Assembly (NCBI GenBank): GCA_026196225.1
Contig: JAPHRD010000059.1
Location: 1-55,465, forward strand
Direction of reading: 5' to 3'
Length of the DNA: 55,465 bases
Origin: Motiliproteus sp.
Lineage (GTDB): Bacteria > Pseudomonadota > Gammaproteobacteria > Pseudomonadales > Balneatricaceae
A model generated the notes under the pieces. That model was not told the DNA's origin. It did no database searches and saw only the letters and a program-made list of their open reading frames with translations. Both the position numbers and the translations under genes were made by a program. Positions 27,462-38,516 of this stretch are shown here, piece after piece (position 1 is the stretch's first letter; every line of letters starts with the position of its first letter).

Positions 27462-28625
27462 ATGTATCAGATCAGAACTTACAACGCGATCTCAGTTAAA
27501 GGACTGGATCGCTTCCCTCGCGATAATTACGAAATCGCCAGCGAACTGCCTAACCCAGACGCCTTTATGCTGCGCAGCCAGAAGCTTCATGAAATTGAGT
27601 TTCCAGAAAGCGTGAAAGCCATCGCCCGTGCCGGTGCCGGCGTTAACAACGTACCTCTGGATCGCGCCAGCGAGCAAGGTATCGTGGTATTCAACGCCCC
27701 AGGCGCCAACGCCAACGCGGTAAAAGAGCTAGTGCTTGCCGGTTTGCTGTTGGGCTCCCGGGACATCTATCAAGGCATGCAGTTTGTTGGCACTCTTGAA
27801 CCTCAGGACGGTCTCGATCCACTACTGGAAAAAGAGAAGAAACGCTTTGCTGGTACCGAACTTCGAGGCAAGACTCTAGGAGTCGTTGGCCTGGGTAATA
27901 TCGGATCCCTGGTAGCCAATATGGGACTGTCCCTGGGCATGAATGTAGCCGGCTTCGATCCTGCAATATCCGTTGAAGCGGCATGGCGTCTGTCCAGCCA
28001 GGTTCAGAAGATGGACAACCTGGTTAGCCTGTTTTCCAAATGTGATTACATCAGCCTTCACCTTCCGGCCATTGAAGCCACCAAGGGTCTGATCAACGAC
28101 AACCTGCTGGCCAACACCAAGAAAGGCTGTGTTCTGCTGAACTTTGCCCGTGGCGAAATCGTAGACAAGCAAGCGATTCTGAAGGCTCTGGATGACGAGA
28201 TCTTGCATCGTTACGTCTGTGACTTCCCTGCCAATGAAACCCTGGGGAATCCCAAGATACTGCAGATGCCTCACATCGGTGCCAGCACCGCTGAAGCTGA
28301 AGAAAATTGCGCAATCATGGTAGCAGACCAGTTGATGGACTTCCTGGAGAACGGAAACATCCGCAATTCGGTCAACTTCCCTCAGATCGAACTGGGTCGC
28401 ACTACCGACTATCGTCTGTGCATCACCAACCGCAATGTTCCTAAGGTTCTTGGTCAGATCACCGCGATCTTTGCCGAGCACGAGCTCAACATCGTCGATA
28501 TGTTGAATAAGAGCCGCGATGATATTGCATACAACATCATCGACCTCGAAGAGCGCCCCAGCGATGCCAGCATCGCCGAACTGGAAGCGATCGAAGAGGT
28601 TATCAACCTTCGAGTCATCGGTTGA
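27462..28625 (+). CDS. serA: 3-phosphoglycerate dehydrogenase-family protein
   Basis: The 387-residue D-isomer-specific 2-hydroxyacid dehydrogenase has the NAD-binding motif GVVGLGNIGSLVANMG (about 140-155), an active-site arginine in NFARGEIVDKQAIL, a glutamate near FPANETLGNP, and the histidine in MPHIGASTAEAEEN. A C-terminal ACT domain (about 310-387: RLCITNRNVPKVLGQITAIF) is present, usually for serine feedback. It is shorter than E. coli SerA (410) and belongs to a distinct subgroup that commonly accompanies the alternative SerC. It forms a two-gene serine operon closed by a strong terminator. Confidence 0.88.
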   Translation: MYQIRTYNAISVKGLDRFPRDNYEIASELPNPDAFMLRSQKLHEIEFPESVKAIARAGAGVNNVPLDRASEQGIVVFNAPGANANAVKELVLAGLLLGSRDIYQGMQFVGTLEPQDGLDPLLEKEKKRFAGTELRGKTLGVVGLGNIGSLVANMGLSLGMNVAGFDPAISVEAAWRLSSQVQKMDNLVSLFSKCDYISLHLPAIEATKGLINDNLLANTKKGCVLLNFARGEIVDKQAILKALDDEILHRYVCDFPANETLGNPKILQMPHIGASTAEAEENCAIMVADQLMDFLENGNIRNSVNFPQIELGRTTDYRLCITNRNVPKVLGQITAIFAEHELNIVDMLNKSRDDIAYNIIDLEERPSDASIAELEAIEEVINLRVIG

Positions 28626-28643
28626 TCTAGCGTTAAACACCGC

Positions 28644-28675
28644 AAAAAAAGCCGGGATTGATTCCCGGCTTTTTT
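28644..28675 (+). terminator. intrinsic terminator of the serC-serA operon
   Basis: AAGCCGGGA pairs with TCCCGGCTT around a 5-base loop and is followed by T5, 20 bases after the stop codon. The A-run on the other side makes it potentially bidirectional. Confidence 0.92.
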
Positions 28676-28834
28676 ATGACTTTTGATCACAAAATTTAAA
28701 CTATTATTTAATTATCCTTTTCATCCGATTGTATTTTCTGAATACTGGTCCACGGATTGCTCGCAGACACTGCATTGCACAATTGTGAGTTAGGATCCCG
28801 TTTACAGTTTGTTTTGTGACGTAACCCAATAATA

Positions 28835-31800
28835 ATGATAAATAGCCTGAACCGGGCGCTTTCTATGAAGACGCCGGGATATGCGTTAAAGCTCGTATCT
28901 GTGCTGCTGATGCTGTCGCTGTACTGCAGCAGTGCTATTGCCAACGCATCGTCACAACTTGCCCTCACCCCCAGTGAACAACGCTGGCTTGATCAACACC
29001 CCGCAATCCGCTTAGCCATCGACATCAATTGGGCTCCTTTTGAATTTATCGACGATGCCGGTCAGTACCAAGGCATGGCATCCGAATACATCGCCCTGGT
29101 GGAAAAACGCCTGGGAATTCAGTTTCAAGTTGATACCACTCGCAGCTGGTCAGAGATGGTGGATGCCGTTAAAACCCGCCAGCTAGATCTCTTCTCTTGT
29201 GTGGTAAAAACCCCTCAGCGCCAGGAGTTTGCTCAATTTACCCAACCCTATATCACTTTTCCCATGGTGATCGTGACCCGCGATGATGAGCATTTTATTG
29301 ACGGATTGAAGGACCTGCGGGGGAAAACGGTTGCGGTGGTCAACAGCTATGCTACCCATGACCTGCTGGCCGAAAACGCACCCAATTTAGAACTATTTCT
29401 GGGTGACAATGTACGCCATGGTTTGGAGGCGGTTTCCAACGGTCAGGCCTTTGCGTTTGTCGGCAATCTAGCCGCCATCGGTCAGGTTATCAAAGAAACG
29501 GGGTTATCCAACTTAAAGGTCTCCGGCCAAACTCCCTGGCGTTTTGAGTTAGGCATGGCAGTGCGTAGCGACTGGCCTGAACTAACCGGTATTCTACAAA
29601 AAGCATTGGACTCCATAAGCTCAGAAGAGCGTGATCAGATATACAACAACTGGTTCCGACTGGAATTTGATCAACAAACTGATTACCGACTACTGGGGCT
29701 AGTAGTGGCTTGCAGCCTGGTTTTAGTGTTGGTATTTCTGTTCTGGAATAAACGACTGCAGGAACAGGTTCAACGACGCCGAAGAGTCGAGGGGAAACTC
29801 AAAGACTCACGCAACTTTCAGGCAACCATTCTTAACAGTGCCAACTACAGCATTATTTCAACCGACATCGAAGGCAGAATCCGCTCCTTTAATGGTGGCG
29901 CCGAAAGGATGCTAGGCCATCAGGAGAAGGACGTTCTCGGCCGACCTATCGTTGACCTGATTCATAGCCGGGAAGATGTCCGCAAACACGCCAAACGCCT
30001 CACAGAAGAGTTGGGCTATCCTATTCAGCCCGACCTCCAAACCCTGACCGCCAAGGCCCGGCGCCAATTGCCCGACGAAGAGGAGTGGCTCTATCTTCGC
30101 AAAGACGGCGGCCCCTTCCCAGTGCAACTGTCCAACACCTGCGTCGTCAATCACGATGGCCAGATTACCGGTTTCCTGTTTGTGGGCATCGACATCAGTC
30201 AGCGCAAAGGAGCTGAAAAACGCCTGCAACTAGCTCATAAGGTTATCGAAAACACCAGTGAGGGAATTGTTGTTACCGACCCCAATGGCACTATTGTTGA
30301 CGTCAACCCAGCCCACCTAAGGACCATGGGCTACAGTCGCGATGAAGTGATTGGCAACAACCCAAAGCTTTGGAAATCAGGTCGCCACGACCAGACCTTC
30401 TATCAGAACATGTGGCGACAGCTTCTAAAAGAGGGAATTTGGGAAGGCGAGATCTGGGATCGAAGAAAAGACGGCGAAGTATTCCCAAAATGGCTATCGA
30501 TCAACGCCATCAAAGATGATCAGGGAACGGTTCTTAATTACGTTGCCCTCTCCACCGATATCACTCAACAAAAGGCCACCGAGCAGGAACTGGAAAACCT
30601 GGCGTTTTACGATCCCCTGACTCAACTGCCCAATCGAACCCTGTTTAAGGATCGGCTGGAACACGAGCTGTTGATCGCTAAACGGTTTAATCGACCGCTG
30701 GGTTTGATGTTCCTGGATCTTGATCGTTTTAAAGATGTGAACGATACCCTCGGTCACGATATTGGCGATCTGCTGCTGGAAAAAGTCGCTCGACGACTCG
30801 AAGGCTGCCTCCGAGCCAGTGATACCGTCTGCCGTCTGGGCGGTGATGAGTTCACGGTTATTCTGACAGAAATAAGCTCCCCCGATGCCCTGGCGCACGT
30901 CGCCGAAAACATGATCGCTGCGATCAACGAAGCCTTTGTTCTTAATAACCAGCAGGTCTTTATCAGCACCAGTATCGGTATCGCCCTATTCCCGGAGGAT
31001 GGTCTAGATTTCGGCACACTCACCCGCCACGCCGACATCGCCATGTACAAGTGTAAAGACGCTGGCCGCGACAACTACAGCTTCTACACCGCCGATATGA
31101 ATCTTCAAAACCAGGCCCGAATCTCGATGGAGAGCGATCTTCGAAGAGCCCTGGAACAGGATCAGCTGGAACTCCACTATCAGCCGATCGTTGATATGAG
31201 CAGCGGAAAAGTTGTCACTGTAGAGGCCTTGGTTCGCTGGCGCCATCCCCTCAAGGGCTTAATAATGCCGCAGCAGTTTATTCCCCTGGCGGAGGAAACC
31301 GGGTTGATCATTCCCCTGGGCGAATGGGTGCTTAAGACCGCCTGCCGAGACACCGCCCAATTGAATATCGATGGATGGCCCGAATTAAAAGTGTCGGTAA
31401 ATCTGTCCGGCCGACAGTTCCAGAGCAGTGAGCTGGTTGATAGCGTGGTTAAAAATCTTACCGAAACCGGACTATCAGTAAAGAACCTGCAACTTGAGAT
31501 CACCGAAAGCATGATCATGCACGATGTTGATGAAGCTATTGAGATTATGAAACAACTCAATAGCCGGGGTTTGAAGATCTCCATCGATGATTTTGGTACC
31601 GGTTATTCATCCCTCAGTCATCTGAAGAATTTCCCCATTCACTCCCTAAAAATCGATCGGGCATTTATCCGTGATATCACCGATGACAAAGATGATGAAG
31701 CCATCGTAGACACCATCATTTCCATGGCTAAAGCGATGGATCTCCATGTTACCGCTGAAGGCGTCGAAACCAGCGAACAACTGGATTATCTACTGAAACG

Positions 31801-31900
31801 TCACTGCGATTTAATCCAGGGATACTACTTCAGCAAACCACTGGCGCTGCCTCAGCTAAAAAGTTACCTAAGTCAGGAATCCCAATCGGTTAGTGCTTGA
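28835..31900 (+). CDS. periplasmic-sensor PAS-PAS-GGDEF-EAL cyclic-di-GMP protein
   Basis: The 1021-residue membrane protein has a signal peptide ending near SSAIANA, then a periplasmic amino-acid-binding-like (SBP_bac_3) sensor at about 50-275, a transmembrane helix at 285-305, a short basic coiled coil, two PAS domains (about 325-455 and 460-585), GGDEF at about 590-750 and EAL at about 760-1010. The cyclase motif GGDEF is intact (669-673), with an inhibitory RxxD site (RASD) five residues before it. The EAL triad (797-799) and DDFGTGYSSLSHL are also intact, so both synthesis and breakdown are possible. The ATG at 28865 is an alternative start. Neither has a good ribosome site. It is transcribed alone. 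Confidence 0.93.
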   Translation: MINSLNRALSMKTPGYALKLVSVLLMLSLYCSSAIANASSQLALTPSEQRWLDQHPAIRLAIDINWAPFEFIDDAGQYQGMASEYIALVEKRLGIQFQVDTTRSWSEMVDAVKTRQLDLFSCVVKTPQRQEFAQFTQPYITFPMVIVTRDDEHFIDGLKDLRGKTVAVVNSYATHDLLAENAPNLELFLGDNVRHGLEAVSNGQAFAFVGNLAAIGQVIKETGLSNLKVSGQTPWRFELGMAVRSDWPELTGILQKALDSISSEERDQIYNNWFRLEFDQQTDYRLLGLVVACSLVLVLVFLFWNKRLQEQVQRRRRVEGKLKDSRNFQATILNSANYSIISTDIEGRIRSFNGGAERMLGHQEKDVLGRPIVDLIHSREDVRKHAKRLTEELGYPIQPDLQTLTAKARRQLPDEEEWLYLRKDGGPFPVQLSNTCVVNHDGQITGFLFVGIDISQRKGAEKRLQLAHKVIENTSEGIVVTDPNGTIVDVNPAHLRTMGYSRDEVIGNNPKLWKSGRHDQTFYQNMWRQLLKEGIWEGEIWDRRKDGEVFPKWLSINAIKDDQGTVLNYVALSTDITQQKATEQELENLAFYDPLTQLPNRTLFKDRLEHELLIAKRFNRPLGLMFLDLDRFKDVNDTLGHDIGDLLLEKVARRLEGCLRASDTVCRLGGDEFTVILTEISSPDALAHVAENMIAAINEAFVLNNQQVFISTSIGIALFPEDGLDFGTLTRHADIAMYKCKDAGRDNYSFYTADMNLQNQARISMESDLRRALEQDQLELHYQPIVDMSSGKVVTVEALVRWRHPLKGLIMPQQFIPLAEETGLIIPLGEWVLKTACRDTAQLNIDGWPELKVSVNLSGRQFQSSELVDSVVKNLTETGLSVKNLQLEITESMIMHDVDEAIEIMKQLNSRGLKISIDDFGTGYSSLSHLKNFPIHSLKIDRAFIRDITDDKDDEAIVDTIISMAKAMDLHVTAEGVETSEQLDYLLKRHCDLIQGYYFSKPLALPQLKSYLSQESQSVSA

Positions 31901-32102
31901 ATTTCCCCAACTATTGATTCATTGACGAAAACCAATAGTTATTTTTTGTGACAACTGCAAGGAAAGAAACAGATGGTTCAAAAACAACAAACTGATACAA
32001 AAGAGTCATCTAAGATTCATATTTTTACTTTAAAAACAAATGATTTATAACCGCTTTATTCGTATGGATTTTTCTTAAAAATCAATCACTAATTAAGTTC
32101 AA

Positions 32103-32116
32103 TTGATTTATATCAT
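32103..32116 (+). promoter_or_regulatory. FNR-box-like site ahead of the fnr homologue
   Basis: TTGATTTATATCAT matches the FNR consensus TTGAT-N4-ATCAA at nine of ten fixed positions. A -10-like TATACT follows at 32133-32138, placing the box over the -35 region of the gene it precedes. Overlap with the core promoter suggests negative autoregulation, as for E. coli fnr. Confidence 0.65.
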
Positions 32117-32184
32117 TGTGCTAATATGTTGCTATACTTTCCGGCAACATAGCCGATAGATAGGTCAAATAAGGATGTTTCAGC

Positions 32185-32952
32185 ATGGGCAGAAACTCGA
32201 AAACCTGCACTCATAAAAGTCATCTACACCTGATCAATGCCGACAACAATTGTAAGCACTGTCAAGGTGCACAACTGTGTTTATCTTTCGGCTTGGATCA
32301 GAAGAGTGTCGACGAGTTCAAAGATATCATTCGGGAGCACGGCCCCTACTCTCCGGGTGAGCATATCTACGCCACCCATGAGAATTTTACCTCTCTCTAT
32401 TCGATCCAGTCCGGCTCTGTAAAGACTGAGACGGTTACCATTGATGGCCGCCAATCGGTGATGGGGTTTTACCTATCGGGAGACCTGTTCGGTATCGATG
32501 CTATCGGTTCTAAACAGTACCCAAATACCGCCGTTGCCATGGAGACTACCTGGCTCTGTGAAATTCCCTACGAACCCCTGCTGGAAATCTGCTCCCATGA
32601 TCCTAGGTTACAGCATAAACTGATCGACACTTTGGGCTCCAAGATCCATTCCGATGAGTACAGCTGGAAAGTAGTGCGTAATGAGTCAGCCGGGCGCCGA
32701 GTGATGCACTTCCTCTACCAACTGTATGAGCGACAGTCCAAGGGAGACATATCACCACACCGACTGACACTGCCGATGAGCAAACAGGATTTGGCTAGTT
32801 TTCTGGGACTAACGCCGGAATCCTTCAGTCGTACCCTGACTCAATTGCAACAGGATGGATATATCGTCAAAGAATCCCACAAGGTACTGATTTTGACCAA
32901 AGAACCACCACAGGGTGATGCCCTTCACAGCGCCTTCCCCGAGATAAAATAG
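32185..32952 (+). CDS. fnr: FNR-type oxygen-sensing transcription regulator
   Basis: A 255-residue Crp/Fnr protein that should bind a [4Fe-4S] cluster and act as a dimer when oxygen is low. The four ligands C23, C26, C32 and C125 match E. coli FNR C20, C23, C29 and C122 with a constant offset of three. The recognition helix carries E212, S215 and R216 (PESFSRT), equivalent to E209, S212 and R213, so the expected target is TTGAT-N4-ATCAA. The effector domain lies at about 35-150, the dimer helix at 150-170 and the HTH at 200-222. It may also be named Anr. A matching box lies in its own upstream region. Confidence 0.93.
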   Translation: MGRNSKTCTHKSHLHLINADNNCKHCQGAQLCLSFGLDQKSVDEFKDIIREHGPYSPGEHIYATHENFTSLYSIQSGSVKTETVTIDGRQSVMGFYLSGDLFGIDAIGSKQYPNTAVAMETTWLCEIPYEPLLEICSHDPRLQHKLIDTLGSKIHSDEYSWKVVRNESAGRRVMHFLYQLYERQSKGDISPHRLTLPMSKQDLASFLGLTPESFSRTLTQLQQDGYIVKESHKVLILTKEPPQGDALHSAFPEIK

Positions 32953-32976
32953 GCCGTCAATGCGCTATCTCAAGAT

Positions 32977-33007
32977 AAAAAAAGCCGACTTGATGTCGGC
33001 TTTTTTT
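32977..33007. terminator. bidirectional terminator between fnr and the cytochrome gene
   Basis: GCCGAC and GTCGGC form the stem around a short loop, flanked by A7 on the left and T7 on the right. It can serve fnr on the plus strand and the convergent cytochrome gene on the minus strand. Confidence 0.9.
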
Positions 33008-33075
33008 ATCTATGTTCGAATATCTATGTTCGAAGGGATTAAACTGCTTTCCCTCTGAACAGTTTTACCGGCAAA

Positions 33076-33666
33076 TTACTGCGCCTGAGCAACCATATAA
33101 TCAACGGCTGCTTTAACGGCTTCATCAGAGAGTGATACATTACCACCTTTAGGAGGCATCGCACCTTTACCGTTAATCGCGGTTGCGTAGAGTGTATCCA
33201 TACCGGCAGCGATACGTGGTGCCCAAACTGCCTGGTCACCCAGCTTAGGAGCACCGGCAATACCATTATCGTGACAACTAAAGCACAGTGATTTATAGGT
33301 TTTCTCAGCCGCTTTGTCCGGTGCAACGGCCGTTTCTACTGCAGCAGCCATCTCGGTTACTTTATCAGCAGTTTTTTCAACCATTGATGCAGTAGCTTCA
33401 GTCATTGATTCTTTGGCATCAGCAGCCTTTTCGCTGACTTTTTCAGCAACTGTTTCTGCCGCTTGCTTGACCGAACTACTCGCCTCAGTCATCGCCTCTT
33501 TGGCTTTTTCCGTAGCGCTCTTATTCTCCACCACAGGGGCAGACTCGACCATCTCCTTTTTCTGCTCCATTGGGGCCGCAGACTGCTTCGGCGCTTCTTC
33601 ACCGCAACCAGCCAACAACAATGCAGCGACACCTAAAGCACAGGCACTTGATAGACGTTTTTCCAT
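33076..33666 (-). CDS. lipoprotein c-type cytochrome (cytochrome c5-like) with a long helical linker
   Basis: The start at 33666 gives a lipoprotein signal with lipobox LLAGC (C21). The GTG at 33678 is disfavoured because the TGGAG site is too close to it. Residues 22-115 are an Ala/Glu/Lys-rich amphipathic stretch with recurring 11-residue-like units, resembling an apolipoprotein or LEA-like helix. Residues 118-196 are a class I cytochrome c domain of the c5/c555 type, with heme motif CFSCH (128-132) and axial methionine M170 in GAMPPKGGN. The linker should project the heme domain from the membrane. It probably works as an electron carrier to terminal oxidases, which is inferred from the family. 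Confidence 0.88.
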   Translation of the reverse strand: MEKRLSSACALGVAALLLAGCGEEAPKQSAAPMEQKKEMVESAPVVENKSATEKAKEAMTEASSSVKQAAETVAEKVSEKAADAKESMTEATASMVEKTADKVTEMAAAVETAVAPDKAAEKTYKSLCFSCHDNGIAGAPKLGDQAVWAPRIAAGMDTLYATAINGKGAMPPKGGNVSLSDEAVKAAVDYMVAQAQ

Positions 33667-33692
33667 TAGATTTACCACTCCAGATTAACACT

Positions 33693-33727
33693 AAGAAACC
33701 TGCCAACACACTGGTCGTTCTGGCAGG
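33693..33727 (-). terminator. probable terminator of the dienoyl-CoA operon
   Basis: CCTGCCA (33699-33705) pairs with TGGCAGG (33721-33727). On the minus strand the stem is followed by TTTCTT. It lies about 90 bases past the fadH stop and upstream of the cytochrome gene. Confidence 0.5.
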
Positions 33728-33818
33728 CTCCTTAGAGATTCTAATAGAAGGCGATGACAATCAATAGTACTTTACGCAAAGAGCAAGCAAAGACTTCAGC
33801 AAACCCTTTACAGCGATA

Positions 33819-36741
<2,923 letters not shown>

Positions 36742-36791
36742 GGTGTTCACCTGAAAGCGGATTGCTTGTTGTTAGTCGCTTAGCACTAATC

Positions 36792-36831
36792 TAGACGGTG
36801 TCAAGTTAACGCTCTATTTTGACACTGTCAA
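36792..36831. promoter_or_regulatory. paired operator-like palindromes between isomerase and tetR genes
   Basis: A perfect palindrome TTGACACTGTCAA (36819-36831) and a near copy TAGACGGTGTCAA (36792-36804) lie 27 bp apart, centre to centre, in the 113-bp divergent gap. The arrangement fits two dimer sites for the adjacent TetR protein, controlling both directions. Confidence 0.65.
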
Positions 36832-36854
36832 GTTTCGCTGTTAGATTTCCCGCC

Positions 36855-37463
36855 ATGAGCGAAAACAAATCCACCTATCACCACGGCGATCTACCTAAAG
36901 TATTGCTGCAAAATGCCACCGAGTTGATTCGCGAAGGGGGTATCAAAGCACTCAGCATGCGGAAACTGGCAGAACGCACCGATGTCAGCCGCACCGCGCC
37001 CTACCACCATTTCAAGGACAAGAATGAGCTGCTTTGCGCTATCGCCGAGCAGGGTTTTCAGCGCCAGGATCAGGCATTGAAAAACCTGTCTGTGGAAAAT
37101 CCTGGGCAGGATAATCGACAGCTGTTCGAACGCTATGTGCTGGCCTATATTCGCTACGCTTACGAGAATCCAGAAACTTACGATCTGATGTTCGGTAAGG
37201 AGATCTGGAAACTGGGTACGGCTACCGAGTCACTGAAGCAGATCTCCCGCACCAGTTTTCGCCACTGGGTAGACTGGATCGAACAGTTACAGCTGCAAGA
37301 CATCGTCTCCAAACAGGACAGCACGCTGCGGGTCGCTCAAGCCAGCTGGGCCACTCTTCACGGTCTTTGTCGTCTGCTGATTGATGGTATCTACCTTAAT
37401 CCAGAAGATCTGGAGGAGATGGGAAAAACAGCTGTCAGAATGCTAACCACACCCCCAAACTAG
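36855..37463 (+). CDS. TetR-family repressor of the dienoyl-CoA operon
   Basis: The 202-residue protein has an N-terminal TetR DNA-binding domain (about 8-55: HHGDLPKVLLQNATELIREG and RTAPYHHFKDKNELL) and an all-helical ligand domain of the TetR_C_33/WHG type. A longer frame from 36819 would begin inside the palindromic operator and is rejected. The ATG at 36855 gives the usual short N-terminus. It is divergent from the isomerase-fadH operon, so an acyl-CoA ligand is likely by context. This is inferred. Confidence 0.85.
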   Translation: MSENKSTYHHGDLPKVLLQNATELIREGGIKALSMRKLAERTDVSRTAPYHHFKDKNELLCAIAEQGFQRQDQALKNLSVENPGQDNRQLFERYVLAYIRYAYENPETYDLMFGKEIWKLGTATESLKQISRTSFRHWVDWIEQLQLQDIVSKQDSTLRVAQASWATLHGLCRLLIDGIYLNPEDLEEMGKTAVRMLTTPPN

Positions 37464-37636
37464 CAGCCTGGCACTATTGATAAGTAAGCACTTTTCAGCC
37501 TTATCATCCCCAGAAATATTGCCACTAAAAACGTCAAACTTAGAAGAATATTTCAGAGATTTGGATAATTTAAAAGATTAAATCAGTCTTTCGTGGTACT
37601 TTAGTGGTTAATTCTCACACACGGACACCTTATTAC

Positions 37637-37813
37637 ATGTCGGCCTGGTCAAAAAAGAAAGCCCCCACTGAAACACACCAAACCATCGAAGAGCAGACTA
37701 AAGCTTTCCTTGAATCAGGAGGCAAAATTCAGCAGATCGATACCGGTGTTACTGGACAGGAAAAGCTCTCTGGACCGCGCCACATAGTTCTGGGCAAAAA
37801 AGCAACCAAATAG
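37637..37813 (+). CDS. small conserved-looking hypothetical protein, 58 residues
   Basis: The product begins MSAWSKKKAPTETHQTIEEQ and has a compact FLESGGKIQQIDTGVTGQ core, then a basic tail (GKKATK). The ATG at 37637 is favoured over an upstream start at 37604 because the extra residues look unrelated. The GGKIQQI-x-x-GVTG core reminds me of small nucleic-acid-associated proteins in Pseudomonas relatives, but I cannot name a family. It lies just upstream of the second cold-shock gene with a 280-bp gap that contains a stem TGCTGAC/GTCAGCA (37839-37858). Confidence 0.6.
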   Translation: MSAWSKKKAPTETHQTIEEQTKAFLESGGKIQQIDTGVTGQEKLSGPRHIVLGKKATK

Positions 37814-37892
37814 AGTCAAGCCCCCAGCTCTATCGTCCTGCTGACAACAATGTCAGCAACTGAAATCCATTTCCCTCAGTTTCATCAGGTAT

Positions 37893-37921
37893 TTGTCTAT
37901 TACTGATCAGAGGTGTATAGT
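37893..37921 (+). promoter_or_regulatory. sigma-70-type promoter of cold-shock gene 2
   Basis: TTGTCT (37893-37898) and TATAGT (37916-37921) are spaced by exactly 17 bases. Transcription from about 37928 would leave a leader of about 165 bases before the csp start, similar in length to the cspA leaders known to act in temperature control. Confidence 0.6.
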
Positions 37922-38093
37922 GTCCATGCTTTGTATTTTTAAAACGCTATCTGTGTGTTTGTAGACCGTTCTATAGAACTTCTCTCTGCTCCTACCCAAT
38001 TCCGCTTTTCTGATACATAACGATACCTGTTGCCCCATAAGGCTTGTTGCCGTGGCCAACAGAAATAATCTACTAAATTTGAGAAAAATGACT

Positions 38094-38303
38094 ATGTCTG
38101 ACAAACAAACCGGTACTGTTAAGTGGTTTAACGACGAGAAAGGTTTTGGTTTCATCGAGCGTGAAAGCGGCAAGGATCTTTTTGTACACTTCCGTTCTAT
38201 CATCGGCGAAGGCCGTAAGAGCCTTTACGAAGGTCAGAGCGTAAGCTTCATCGAAGTTGAAGGCCAGAAAGGCCCACAGGCTGACCAAGTTACAGCTCTG
38301 TAA
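38094..38303 (+). CDS. CspA-family cold-shock protein (copy 2)
   Basis: The 69-residue OB-fold RNA chaperone is nearly identical to copy 1 (60 of 69 residues), with RNP1 KGFGFI and RNP2 LFVHF intact. The ATG at 38094 is chosen by homology with copy 1. Another in-frame ATG six bases upstream and a longer extension to 38052 are less likely. It has a good promoter and a long untranslated leader, and a 3' hairpin at 38329-38369. Copies 1 and 2 lie on opposite strands 34 kb apart. Confidence 0.95.
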   Translation: MSDKQTGTVKWFNDEKGFGFIERESGKDLFVHFRSIIGEGRKSLYEGQSVSFIEVEGQKGPQADQVTAL

Positions 38304-38328
38304 GACTTCGCCAGCCTAACGGCTGAAG

Positions 38329-38369
38329 ATACCGCTTCTTCGATAGAGTCTCTCTCGGAGAAGCGGTAT
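38329..38369 (+). terminator. hairpin downstream of cold-shock gene 2
   Basis: ATACCGCTTCT (38329-38339) pairs perfectly with AGAAGCGGTAT (38359-38369), 26 bases after the csp stop. A C8 tract, not T, follows closely, so it may stabilise the 3' end or terminate inefficiently. Confidence 0.55.
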
Positions 38370-38516
38370 TATCCCCCCCCTCCCCGCTACATTACTCTTT
38401 ACTCCCTACACCACCCAATTGTCTTTGTCTCATTAAGATCTTTATTGATCTATGCACCAGTACCTTCGATTCATCTAAGCTGAAGAGAAGCGTTCAGTCC
38501 TTTGGGAGTGCAGGTC

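Noticed and set aside
28684-28700. Partial FNR-like site (TTGATCACAAAATT) upstream of the GGDEF-EAL gene
   Set aside because: The second half-site does not match ATCAA; only one half is present.
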